A stretch of 64,000 nt of DNA from positions 124,001-188,000 of the forward strand of contig NZ_QUMD01000003.1 in NCBI RefSeq assembly GCF_003481985.1. Reading direction: 5' to 3'. The translations under genes were made by a program, and so were the position numbers. Position 1 is the stretch's first letter; each line of letters begins with the position of its first letter. Shown in pieces: positions 17,501 through 25,554 of this stretch. The DNA is from Clostridium sp. OF09-36 (GTDB lineage Bacteria; Bacillota; Clostridia; Lachnospirales; Lachnospiraceae). The notes under the pieces were generated by a model. That model was not told the DNA's origin and did no database searches. It saw nothing but the letters and a program-made list of their open reading frames with translations.

Positions 17501-17569
17501 TGAAAGGGCAAAATGAATTACGAAAAAACGGCCGTTCAGGCCGTTATCGCATTTAGGAGGAATTTAATA

Positions 17570-17845
17570 ATGAACAAGACAGAATTAGTAGCAGCAGTAG
17601 CTGAGCAGGCAGGCCTTTCCAAGAAGGACGCAGAGGCTGCAGTAAAGGCATTTACCGATGTAGTTGCAGAGGCTCTGAAGGCAGGCGATAAAATCCAGTT
17701 AGTAGGTTTCGGTACCTTCGAGGTATCTGAGAGAGCAGCAAGAGAAGGCCGCAACCCGAGAACCGGCGAGACCATGATCATCGAGGCATCCAAGACCCCG
17801 AAGTTCAAAGCTGGTAAGGCATTAAAGGATCTTGTAAACGCTTAA
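17570..17845 (+). CDS. hup: HU family DNA-binding protein
   Basis: 91-residue histone-like dimeric protein that bends and compacts DNA. The N-terminal helices (MNKTELVAAVAEQAGLSKKD) and the DNA-intercalating arm with GRNPRTGETM and the family end FKAGKALKDLVN are intact. AGGAGG is 9 bases before the ATG. It starts the conserved block leading to ftsH and ends in its own terminator, so it can be expressed much more strongly than the genes after it. Confidence 0.95.
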   Translation: MNKTELVAAVAEQAGLSKKDAEAAVKAFTDVVAEALKAGDKIQLVGFGTFEVSERAAREGRNPRTGETMIIEASKTPKFKAGKALKDLVNA

Positions 17846-17930
17846 TTTGCAAATAAACGTAGTAACTAAAAAAATTCCGGTAATTAGCACAGCCAAGAAA
17901 ATTTAGTTTAAAATGTAAAGTAAAATAAAG

Positions 17931-17970
17931 ATTCCCCCTAGAATGCGTTTCGCGTGATAGGGGGAATTTT
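17931..17970 (+). terminator. Intrinsic terminator of hup
   Basis: ATTCCCCCTA (17931-17940) pairs with TAGGGGGAAT (17957-17966), with GCG/CGC inside, and is followed by TTTT. Confidence 0.8.
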
Positions 17971-18062
17971 ACCCATTAGCAAGGAATTGGCGCACAGGAA
18001 TTGATCTGCTGGAAGCGCAATTGACATTGCAGGGGAATTCATCCATTAGAAGGAGACACGAT

Positions 18063-18302
18063 ATGCGTCTGGATAAGTATCTGAAAGTATCCCGCATCAT
18101 CAAGCGGAGAACGGTAGCGAATGAAGCCTGTGACAGTGGTCGCGTGATGCTCAATGATAAAGTGGCAAGAGCCAGTGCGGACGTCAAGGCCGGAGATGTG
18201 ATCGAAATTGCCTTCGGCAATAAATCCGTCAAAGTACGCATCACGAGCGTGCAGGAAACCATCCGCAAGGAAGATGCAAAGGAAATGTTCGAGTATCTTT
18301 AA
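18063..18302 (+). CDS. rlbP: RlbP/RqcP, S4-domain RNA-binding protein
   Basis: 79 residues forming one S4 RNA-binding domain (MRLDKYLKVSRIIKRRTVAN through KAGDVIEIAFGNKSVKVRI). The Bacillus counterpart YabO/RqcP binds the large ribosomal subunit with RqcH and helps add alanine tails during ribosome-associated quality control. The call rests on the S4 domain, the length and the conserved place before yabP. AAGGAG lies 7 bases before the ATG. Confidence 0.88.
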   Translation: MRLDKYLKVSRIIKRRTVANEACDSGRVMLNDKVARASADVKAGDVIEIAFGNKSVKVRITSVQETIRKEDAKEMFEYL

Positions 18303-18346
18303 GATAGTGAGCGTGAATATGTGATATGAAGCATAAACACCACCAG

Positions 18347-18390
18347 CCTCCCCATATACTAAACCATGAGTTCAGGTGGGGAGGTTTTTT
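18347..18390 (+). promoter_or_regulatory. Terminator-like hairpin covering the yabP ribosome binding site
   Basis: CCTCCCCA (18347-18354) pairs perfectly with TGGGGAGG (18377-18384) across a 22-base loop, and six T follow (18385-18390). The 3' arm holds the only good ribosome binding site for the GTG start at 18392. When folded it would both stop RNA polymerase and hide the site. Confidence 0.7.
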
Positions 18391-18391
18391 C

Positions 18392-18676
18392 GTGGAAGAA
18401 AAATCCGGAATCCGTGCCCATGCCTGTCGGCTGGAAAACCGGAGCGCGGCGAGCCTGACCGGGGTGCGGGAAGTGGTATCGTTCGATGAAAACCAGGTGG
18501 TGGTGGACACGGACATGGGGCTTTTGACGATCAAGGGGAAGGAGCTTCATGTCAGCCGCCTTACGGTAGAAAAGGGAGAGCTGGAGGTGGATGGGCAGGT
18601 GGACAGCCTGGCCTATTCTTCAAATGAAGCTTACCGGAAGGCCGGACAGTCGATTCTGACCCGGCTGTTTGGCTAA
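18392..18676 (+). CDS. yabP: Sporulation protein YabP
   Basis: 94 residues with the YabP fold: LENRSAASLTGVREVVSFDE, VVVDTDMGLLTIKGKELHV and LEVDGQVDSLAY. In Bacillus yabP is needed for cortex formation and is expressed in the mother cell. The GTG at 18392 is chosen because GGGGAGG lies 7 bases before it and the protein then matches the family start. An upstream ATG at 18326 would run through the hairpin and has no ribosome binding site. The stop overlaps the start of yabQ in TAATG. Confidence 0.85.
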   Translation: MEEKSGIRAHACRLENRSAASLTGVREVVSFDENQVVVDTDMGLLTIKGKELHVSRLTVEKGELEVDGQVDSLAYSSNEAYRKAGQSILTRLFG

Positions 18677-19005
18677 TGGCACAGGTGTGCCGGGAAGCAC
18701 GGCTTTTGCTTCTTGGGCTTGGCGTTGGGATTGTCCTGATGGTGGTGTATGACGGGCTTCGGCTGTTCCGGTTTCTGGTTCCGCACAAGAACCTGGTGAC
18801 CGGGCTGGAAGATCTGTGCTACTGGATCTGGTCCGGTTTTTTTACGTTTTTGTTTTTGTACCGGGAAAATGACGGGGCACTGCGCTTTTACATCATAGGC
18901 AGTATTTTTTGTTCGATGCTTTTTTATGACCGGATTATCAGCAGAAATTTGCGAAAGGTCTTGAAAAGGGCGGTTCGATGCATTAGAATGAAATTACGAA
19001 GGTAA
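18676..19005 (+). CDS. yabQ: Sporulation protein YabQ
   Basis: 109-residue membrane protein with about three hydrophobic segments (LLLLGLGVGIVLMVVYDGLR, LCYWIWSGFFTFLFLY, YIIGSIFCSMLFY). The pattern YDGLRLFR is typical of YabQ, a protein needed for spore cortex assembly. It is translationally coupled to yabP through a one-base overlap. Confidence 0.85.
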   Translation: MAQVCREARLLLLGLGVGIVLMVVYDGLRLFRFLVPHKNLVTGLEDLCYWIWSGFFTFLFLYRENDGALRFYIIGSIFCSMLFYDRIISRNLRKVLKRAVRCIRMKLRR

Positions 19006-19045
19006 CATAAATAAGGTTAAGGGAACAAAGAAGTTGGTGAGGAAT

Positions 19046-19378
19046 ATGAAAGCGCGGGAAACAGGGCGCAGAAAGCGCAAGAATAAGGACCGGTTGGGAA
19101 ACCGTCTGGCCGTGATCGGCATCTCGGTCGTGGTACTTAGCCTGGCAGTGGTTGTGAATGTCAAGAATACTTCCATGGAAAAGAAGGTTATGGAGTATCA
19201 GGCAAAAGAAGAAGCCCTGACTCGCCAGGTTGAAAATGAAAAGAAGCGGGCGGCAGAGCTGGAGGAACGCCGGGTCTATGTACAGACCAAGCAGTATATC
19301 GAGGAAGTGGCCAAGCAAAAGCTGGGTCTGGTCAAGCCAGATGAAATCCTTTTAAAACCTGCACCTAAAAACAACTAA
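19046..19378 (+). CDS. divIC: DivIC/FtsB-like septum protein
   Basis: 110 residues. A very basic cytoplasmic start (RRKRKNKDRLGN) leads into one membrane helix (LAVIGISVVVLSLAVVVNV), then an extracytoplasmic coiled coil (MEKKVMEYQAKEEAL to EKKRAAELEERR), and ends with the family motif YIEEVAKQKLGLVKPDEIL. It is part of the DivIB-DivIC-FtsL complex of the division septum. ATG at 19046 with GTGAGGA just before. The position between yabQ and spoIIE matches Bacillus. Confidence 0.88.
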   Translation: MKARETGRRKRKNKDRLGNRLAVIGISVVVLSLAVVVNVKNTSMEKKVMEYQAKEEALTRQVENEKKRAAELEERRVYVQTKQYIEEVAKQKLGLVKPDEILLKPAPKNN

Positions 19379-19425
19379 GCTGCCGTACCATACAGTTGTG
19401 GTTGCAGAAAAATAACAGGCATAGG

Positions 19426-19469
19426 ATCCTTTCCTGAAGCATATATTGTGGTTCAGGAGGGGATTTTTT
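19426..19469 (+). promoter_or_regulatory. Terminator-like hairpin covering the spoIIE ribosome binding site
   Basis: A 13-base arm (19426-19438) pairs completely, with two G-T pairs, to 19452-19464 around a 13-base loop, and T runs from 19464 to 19469. The 3' arm holds AGGAGGGG (19455-19462), the ribosome binding site of the GTG at 19470. Same arrangement as before yabP. Confidence 0.75.
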
Positions 19470-20876
19470 GTGTGGAAGCGAAAACGGCGCCGGGACATGG
19501 CGGATGTTCATATCTATACAGCAGAACGGTTGCGTGAGATGGCCCAGTCGTTAGAATGCCTGGCCAGAGCCTGCAATGACCGGATGGAGGATGAAAAAGG
19601 GCTGACCAGGGAGGATGCCCAGGCGGCTATGCAGACGGCAGCCGCAATGGTGTGTGGCCAGTGCAGCCGCTGTAACCTGTATTGCGATGCAAACAAGGAA
19701 GACAGTTATTATTTATATTATCTCCTCCGCTCGTTTGAACAGAAAGGGCGGGTGGAGTATGAAGATATGCCGAGACTGTTTTTGGAAACCTGCCGTAACA
19801 AAGAGGAATATCTGGCCCAGTTAAACCGGAACCTGGGGCGGGCCACGATGAATCTGGAATGGAAGAACCGTTTTTTAGAAAGCCGTGATACGGTCATGGT
19901 GCAGTTTCGGGAGCTGGCGGCCATGCTCGATGAATTTGCAGAGCAAATGGGACAGGCTGCAGATATTACGGACCAGAAGCTGGAGGCGGTCCGCCGCCTG
20001 TTCCGGCTGCATCAGGTCTCGGTAGATAATATGTTGCTTTTGGAGCATGAAGACCGGTACCGGGAGGCTTATGTGACTCTTCACACGCTTGGAAACCGGT
20101 GTATGACAGCGAAGGATGCGGCAGGGCTGTTTGGACAGGCTGTGGGCGGAAAGGGATGGTATGCGCCATCAGATACTCGTGCGCTTATCACAAAGCAGCC
20201 GGGGATCGTGCGTTTCCTGGAACCGGGAGAATACCGGATGATCTATGGGGTAGCACGTATGCCGAAGAATGGGACAGGCATTTCCGGGGATAACTATACG
20301 TATTTCGGAAGCCTGCCCGGGCAGGTTATCATGAGCTTGTCCGACGGAATGGGAAGTGGGGAAACGGCTGCCAGGGAAAGCCAGAAGGTGATCGAGCTGG
20401 TGCAGCAGCTATTGGAAACAGGATTTTCCGCCCGCTCAGCACTAAAAATGGTGAATACCATTCTTTTGCTGGCCGGAGTGGAGCAGCATCCGGCCACACT
20501 GGATCTTTGCTGTGTAAATCTTTGCAGCGGGCTATTGGAGGCTATGAAAATGGGGGCCGTTGCTACGTTTATTTTAAGCGGCGGAACGGCAGAGGTGCTG
20601 GAGGCAGGAAATCTTCCGGCGGGAGTGCTCTCCCAGGCAGAGCCTGTGCTGCTCTCCCGGAAGCTCTGGGACGATGACCGGATCATTATGATGACAGACG
20701 GAGTGCTGGAGGCTTGTCCGGGTCTGGAAAAAGAAGCAACCCTGAAGGAGTATCTGGAATCCATGCCGGTAAAAACACCCCAGGATATGGCGGAACGGAT
20801 CTTACGGTTTGCCTGCCAGAATGGTGGCATGAATGATGACATGACAGTGCTGGTGGCGGGTATCTGGAAACGGTAG
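19470..20876 (+). CDS. spoIIE: Short SpoIIE-like PP2C phosphatase without membrane domain
   Basis: 468 residues. SpoIIE dephosphorylates the anti-anti-sigma factor SpoIIAA to switch on sigma-F in the forespore. The PP2C domain has ISGDNYTYFGSLPGQVIMSL and LSDGMGSGETAARES near residue 290, MMTDGVLE near 405 and NDDMTVLV at the end. The middle region with the cysteine cluster CGQCSRCNLYC near 60 matches the regulatory segment. Bacillus SpoIIE is about 830 residues with ten membrane helices at the front; none are seen here and there is no room for them upstream. The GTG start at 19470 is set by AGGAGGGG. Place between divIC and tilS is conserved. Confidence 0.85.
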   Translation: MWKRKRRRDMADVHIYTAERLREMAQSLECLARACNDRMEDEKGLTREDAQAAMQTAAAMVCGQCSRCNLYCDANKEDSYYLYYLLRSFEQKGRVEYEDMPRLFLETCRNKEEYLAQLNRNLGRATMNLEWKNRFLESRDTVMVQFRELAAMLDEFAEQMGQAADITDQKLEAVRRLFRLHQVSVDNMLLLEHEDRYREAYVTLHTLGNRCMTAKDAAGLFGQAVGGKGWYAPSDTRALITKQPGIVRFLEPGEYRMIYGVARMPKNGTGISGDNYTYFGSLPGQVIMSLSDGMGSGETAARESQKVIELVQQLLETGFSARSALKMVNTILLLAGVEQHPATLDLCCVNLCSGLLEAMKMGAVATFILSGGTAEVLEAGNLPAGVLSQAEPVLLSRKLWDDDRIIMMTDGVLEACPGLEKEATLKEYLESMPVKTPQDMAERILRFACQNGGMNDDMTVLVAGIWKR

Positions 20877-20988
20877 CGAATGAAAGGGCAAACACCCATT
20901 GCTGGGCACGCATGTGTGAACAGCAGCGGAATCACTGCTTGCGGCAGGAACAAAATACAGGTATAAACCAGAGTACAGGAAGGATAAG

Positions 20989-22686
20989 ATGTTACAAAAA
21001 GTAAGAAACTATATATGGGAACAGAACATGATACAGCCGGGAGACGGTGTGATCGTGGCGCTTTCCGGTGGAGCGGATTCGGTGTGTCTTCTGGTAGTAT
21101 TAAAGGAGCTGGCGCAGATGGGGCTGGAATGCCAGGCTGCAGAGGTTACAGGAACTGTAGCTGGGCCAGAAACAGAAAAACAGCAGATCCGTTTCGACTT
21201 ACGTGCGGTTCATGTAAACCATGGGATCCGCGGTGCGGAGGCAGACCGGGATGAAGCCTTCGCCAGGGAGCTTTGCAAAATGCTTCAGATCCCGTTTTTG
21301 GCGGCACACTGCCAGGTCCCGGAATATGCGGCAGAGCATGGACTTTCGGAGGAAGAAGCGGGACGGATCCTGCGCTACCAGATATTGGAAGAGCAGGCTG
21401 CGGCGTGGGAGCAGGAGCTTTCGGTGGGAAAACAGGAAGCACCTGTGGGAAACCAGACGGAGTCAGCAGGGAGCCAGGACGATTCGGCGGCGGGTTCGGA
21501 CAATGCAGGAGAATGTCTGGCTGATCCGGCAGCGGGTCCGGGCAATGCAGGAAAACACCGGGTGAAGATTGCGCTGGCGCATCATCTGAATGACAATGCA
21601 GAGACGATTCTGCATCATCTGCTCCGTGGCAGCGGCCTGACGGGACTTTCCGGCATCCGCCCGGTGCAGGGACGGCGTATCCGGCCTCTTCTTTGTGTGG
21701 GGCGCGGGGAAATCCGTGAGTATCTAAGGGCAGAGGGCCTTGGCTGGTGCGAGGACAGCACGAACCAGTCCGGTGATTACACCAGAAACCGGATTCGGAA
21801 CGAGGTGCTGCCTCTGCTGAAACGTGCGGTGAACGCACAGGCAGAGGAACACATTCTGCAGGCCGGGCAGATCATCGGGCAGGCAGATGCGTATCTGGCA
21901 GATCAGGCAGCAGAAATCTGGAAGAGAGCCGGGGCGCTGTACGGCAAGGAGAAAAGAGATGCTTCCTGCGATTCTGGAAACAAGGATTCTGCAAAGTTCT
22001 GGGATTCGGAAAAACAGGCTGCAAAAGACTGCGTCCGCGCAGAAATCCCCCTTGCCACATTCCGAACGCAGCCAGACATTCTGAAAACCTACTTGATCCG
22101 GCATATGTTAAACCTGCTTCATCCGGGCTGGAAAAATATAACCAGCCGACATTTCCATCAGATCACGGAGCTGGCAGAAAAGCAGGTGGGAAGCAGGATC
22201 AATCTTCCGGGAGGTCTGATCGCAATGATTGGATATGAGACGCTTGCGCTGACCCGAAATACCGGACCGGACATGGTTTCCCGGAAAACAGAAGCAGCAG
22301 GTCCCGGATACGGTGAAGAATATAGTCTGGAAATGGACCAAGCGCTCCAAATGACAGTATTTTCTCGCCAAAAAGGCCAGGAAATTCCTAAAAACCAGTA
22401 TACGAAATGGTTTGACTATGATAAAATCAAAGGTACGCTGTCCATTAGAACCCGAAAGACGGGGGATTACCTGATCCTGCCGTCCGGAGGACGTAAAACC
22501 ATTGCCCGTTTTATGATCGACGAAAAGATCCCAAAAGAAGACCGGGACCACATTCTGCTTCTTGCAGAGAACGATCATGTATTGTGGGTGGTGGGTTACC
22601 GGATCAGCGAATACTATAAGATAGATAACAAAACAAAAAACATATTGCAGGTAACCTGCGACGGAGGAAAAGATTATGGCAGATAA
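20989..22686 (+). CDS. tilS: TilS, tRNA(Ile)-lysidine synthetase
   Basis: 565 residues, longer than the usual 430-480. The N-terminal PP-loop is VALSGGADSVCLLVVLKEL near residue 30, followed by VHVNHGIRGAEADRDE, ALAHHLNDNAETILHHLLRG and EDSTNQSGDYTRNRIRNEVLPLL. The C-terminal tRNA-binding domain is present (TRKTGDYLILPSGGRKTI). It modifies the C34 of tRNA-Ile(CAU) to lysidine so that it reads AUA. Two low-complexity inserts add the extra length, around residues 145-190 and 320-345. It overlaps hpt by 11 bases. Confidence 0.92.
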   Translation: MLQKVRNYIWEQNMIQPGDGVIVALSGGADSVCLLVVLKELAQMGLECQAAEVTGTVAGPETEKQQIRFDLRAVHVNHGIRGAEADRDEAFARELCKMLQIPFLAAHCQVPEYAAEHGLSEEEAGRILRYQILEEQAAAWEQELSVGKQEAPVGNQTESAGSQDDSAAGSDNAGECLADPAAGPGNAGKHRVKIALAHHLNDNAETILHHLLRGSGLTGLSGIRPVQGRRIRPLLCVGRGEIREYLRAEGLGWCEDSTNQSGDYTRNRIRNEVLPLLKRAVNAQAEEHILQAGQIIGQADAYLADQAAEIWKRAGALYGKEKRDASCDSGNKDSAKFWDSEKQAAKDCVRAEIPLATFRTQPDILKTYLIRHMLNLLHPGWKNITSRHFHQITELAEKQVGSRINLPGGLIAMIGYETLALTRNTGPDMVSRKTEAAGPGYGEEYSLEMDQALQMTVFSRQKGQEIPKNQYTKWFDYDKIKGTLSIRTRKTGDYLILPSGGRKTIARFMIDEKIPKEDRDHILLLAENDHVLWVVGYRISEYYKIDNKTKNILQVTCDGGKDYGR

Positions 22687-23206
22687 GATCAGAGTATTGT
22701 TGCCGGAAGAAGATGTAAACAAGCGAATCAGCGAAGTGGCAGAACAGATCAGCAAAGATTATGAGGGAAAAGAAATCCATCTGATCTGCATTTTAAAGGG
22801 TGGCGTATTTTTCACCTGTGAGCTGGCAAAACGCCTTACCGTTCCGGTTACCATGGATTTCATGTCTGTTTCCAGTTATGGAGATGACACCAAATCCAGC
22901 GGCGTTGTCCGTATTGTAAAAGACCTGGATGAGTCCCTGGCAGGAAAAGAGGTCCTGATCGTGGAGGATATCATCGACTCCGGCCGTACCCTTTCTTACC
23001 TGATCGAGGTATTGAAGCAGCGCGGACCGAAGAGCATTCACCTGTGCACCCTGCTTGACAAGCCGGAGCGCCGTGTGAAAAAGCAGGTCAAGGTCGATTA
23101 TACCTGCTTCACCATCCCGGATGAGTTCGTAGTAGGTTACGGTCTCGATTACGCCCAGAAATACCGCAACCTGCCGTTTATCGGTGTGGTTGAGGTAGAT
23201 CAGTAA
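22676..23206 (+). CDS. hpt: Hypoxanthine phosphoribosyltransferase
   Basis: 176 residues; converts hypoxanthine or guanine plus PRPP into IMP or GMP in purine salvage. The PRPP loop is VLIVEDIIDSGRTLSYL near residue 88. The N-terminal ICILKGGVFF and the C-terminal FVVGYGLDYAQKYRNLP are family hallmarks. GGAGG precedes the ATG inside the end of tilS; the same order tilS-hpt-ftsH is found in Bacillus. Confidence 0.95.
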   Translation: MADKIRVLLPEEDVNKRISEVAEQISKDYEGKEIHLICILKGGVFFTCELAKRLTVPVTMDFMSVSSYGDDTKSSGVVRIVKDLDESLAGKEVLIVEDIIDSGRTLSYLIEVLKQRGPKSIHLCTLLDKPERRVKKQVKVDYTCFTIPDEFVVGYGLDYAQKYRNLPFIGVVEVDQ

Positions 23207-23218
23207 GGAGGCCGGTGA

Positions 23219-25027
23219 GTGAAACAGCAAAGTGGTTTTCGGGGCAGCTGGCTGCTTTTTCCGCTGCTTCTGATCGTACTGGCGCTGGCGTTTATGCCGG
23301 GGCGCAAACAGAATGAGCTGAGTTACCAGCAGTTTAAACAGGTACTGGAAAATGGAGATGTCGGAAGTCTGGTCATTTACCAGAATGAGCAGACACCGAC
23401 CGGTGAGGTGCGTCTTTCCAACCGTGCAGGTGAGGTTTATGTGACCTATGTTTCTGATGTAAACCAGGTCCAGCAGATGCTTCAGAATGCAGACATTGAT
23501 TACAGTATGAACGATGTTCCGCAGACCAGTTACTGGATGAGCATCATTCTTCCGGTTGTGATCTCTGTAGGCGCAGTGATTCTGATGATGGTCATCATGA
23601 ACATGAGAGCCGGTGCAGGCGGTGGTACCAATGCCAAGATGATGAACTTTGGCAAGAGCCGTGCCCGCATGACAAACACCAGCAATGTGACATTTAAAAA
23701 TGTGGCAGGTCTCCAGGAAGAGAAAGAAGATTTGGAAGAGATGGTGGATTTCCTGAGAAATCCCCAGAAGTACACCAGTGTAGGCGCGAGGATCCCGAAA
23801 GGTGTGATCCTGGTGGGCCCTCCTGGAACCGGTAAGACCCTGCTTGCCAAGGCAGTAGCTGGTGAGGCTGGTGTGCCGTTCTTCTCCATTTCCGGTTCTG
23901 ACTTCGTAGAGATGTTTGTCGGCGTCGGTGCTTCCCGTGTCCGCGATTTGTTCGAGGATGCCAAGAAGGCAGCACCGTGTATCGTATTTATCGACGAGAT
24001 CGATGCCGTAGCCCGCAGACGTGGTACTGGCATGGGCGGAGGCCACGACGAGCGCGAGCAGACCTTAAACCAGCTTCTGGTTGAGATGGACGGTTTCGGT
24101 GTCAATGAGGGCATCATTGTCATGGCAGCGACCAACCGTGTAGATATCCTGGATCCGGCTATCTTACGTCCGGGCCGTTTTGACCGTAAGGTTGCAGTTG
24201 GCCGTCCAGACGTGAAGGGCCGCGTGGAGATCCTTCAGGTGCATTCCAAGGAAAAACCGCTTGGAGAAGACGTAGACCTGGCACGCGTGGCAAAGACAAC
24301 CTCCGGCTTTACTGGAGCTGATCTGGAAAACCTCATGAATGAGGCCGCCATTCTTGCGGCAAAGGAAAACCGCAGCTTTATCCGCCAGAGCGATATCGAC
24401 CGCGCATTTGTTAAGGTTGGCATCGGCGCGGAGAAGAAGAGCCGTGTCATTTCCGAGAAAGAGAAGAAGATTACTGCATACCACGAGTCTGGTCATGCGA
24501 TCCTGTTCCATGTACTGCCGGATGTGGGACCAGTTCACACGGTATCCATCATCCCGACCGGCGTCGGGGCAGCAGGCTACACCATGCCGCTCCCGGGTGA
24601 GGACGAGATGTTCAACACCAAGGGCAAGATGCTGCAGGATATCATGGTATCCTTAGGCGGCCGGATCGCAGAGGAGATCATCTTCGGTGATGTGACGACC
24701 GGTGCTTCCCAGGATATCAAGCATGCCAGCAAGATCGCGCGTGCCATGGTGACCCAGTATGGTATGTCCGAGAAGGTTGGCATGATCGATTACGGCAGCG
24801 ACGATGATGAGGTATTCATCGGAAGAGACTTCGGTCATGTGCGTGCTTACAGTGATGAGGTGACCGCTTCCATTGACGCGGAAGTAAAGCGTATCATCGA
24901 CGAGTGCTACGCAAAAGCAAAGAACGTTATCCTGGAGCACCGGGATGTGCTGGAGAGCTGTACCGCCCTGCTGATCGAGAAAGAGAAAATCGGACAGGAA
25001 GAGTTTGAGGCATTGTTCCAGAAATAA
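23219..25027 (+). CDS. ftsH: FtsH ATP-dependent zinc metalloprotease
   Basis: 602-residue membrane protease that degrades membrane and regulatory proteins. Two membrane helices flank an extracytoplasmic domain (first near residues 9-22, second near 104-125). The AAA domain has Walker A VGPPGTGKTLLAKA near 197 and Walker B CIVFIDEIDAVARRRG near 255. The zinc site is HESGHAILFH near 425. The start is a GTG at 23219 with AAGGAGG before it. Intact; terminator-like structure lies further downstream. Confidence 0.95.
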   Translation: MKQQSGFRGSWLLFPLLLIVLALAFMPGRKQNELSYQQFKQVLENGDVGSLVIYQNEQTPTGEVRLSNRAGEVYVTYVSDVNQVQQMLQNADIDYSMNDVPQTSYWMSIILPVVISVGAVILMMVIMNMRAGAGGGTNAKMMNFGKSRARMTNTSNVTFKNVAGLQEEKEDLEEMVDFLRNPQKYTSVGARIPKGVILVGPPGTGKTLLAKAVAGEAGVPFFSISGSDFVEMFVGVGASRVRDLFEDAKKAAPCIVFIDEIDAVARRRGTGMGGGHDEREQTLNQLLVEMDGFGVNEGIIVMAATNRVDILDPAILRPGRFDRKVAVGRPDVKGRVEILQVHSKEKPLGEDVDLARVAKTTSGFTGADLENLMNEAAILAAKENRSFIRQSDIDRAFVKVGIGAEKKSRVISEKEKKITAYHESGHAILFHVLPDVGPVHTVSIIPTGVGAAGYTMPLPGEDEMFNTKGKMLQDIMVSLGGRIAEEIIFGDVTTGASQDIKHASKIARAMVTQYGMSEKVGMIDYGSDDDEVFIGRDFGHVRAYSDEVTASIDAEVKRIIDECYAKAKNVILEHRDVLESCTALLIEKEKIGQEEFEALFQK

Positions 25028-25554
25028 AAAGAAGTCAGAAGGCATAGATGCGTTTGCTTAGCGGGGCAAAACAAATGAAACTATGCAAAGTGCACAAAAA
25101 AAGTTTTGAAATTTGTTCATGTTTGTTAACACTTATTGGTTGGTCCGTGCTATTATAATACACGTAAACCCCCCAATACATTATATAGTTTTTGCTACAC
25201 CCCATAAGAAACGAAATACCTTCTCCTGAAAGAGCCAGCTACCCCGCTGGCTCTTTCGCTGTTATTTGCGCAATGCGCAAACAACAGCGGATTTTGCCGA
25301 TGCTTTGCATTCCAAATCGGCAAAATCTGCTACCACGACTGTACTGTACGGAATTTTCAGTTCAGAAAATTCCTACCCATAAATGGTAGATGTTTGTTTT
25401 CAGATAATAAACATGTTGTCATTGACATGAAAATCATATAAAATGAGATTATACGATTCCATCGGGGAAAATAGTCATACAAAAGTTTTATTTGCGTAAC
25501 GCGCAGACAGGATCAGGGCAGAAACAAAAAACCCGGGAGGAAGGAGCAGGGGTT
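25028..25554 (+). other. 527-base intergenic region with a series of hairpins and a promoter
   Basis: No convincing gene. In order: a TATAAT at 25154-25159; a hairpin GAAAGAGCCAGC/GCTGGCTCTTTC at 25228-25257; a small palindrome TTTGCGCAATGCGCAAA near 25264; an inverted repeat GATTTTGCCGAT/ATCGGCAAAATC near 25290-25330; GGAATTTTC/GAAAATTCC near 25349-25372; and a promoter TTGTCA (25416-25421), 17 bases, TAAAAT (25439-25444) for the GH13 gene. The sequence ttatttgcgcaatgcgcaaa recurs in altered form near 25487. The hairpin string could be a small RNA or a compound terminator for ftsH. Confidence 0.45.

Noticed and set aside
22793..24046. Long open frames on the strand opposite to hpt/ftsH (about 417 codons) and opposite to the DUF815 gene (33925-34914, about 329 codons)
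   Set aside because: They are mirror frames of strongly coding genes, have no ribosome binding site or recognisable motif, and rely on the codon bias of the true strand.
25192..25389. 65-codon frame in the hairpin-rich region after ftsH
   Set aside because: It runs through several perfect inverted repeats and has no ribosome binding site, so it is more likely an artefact of the structured DNA.
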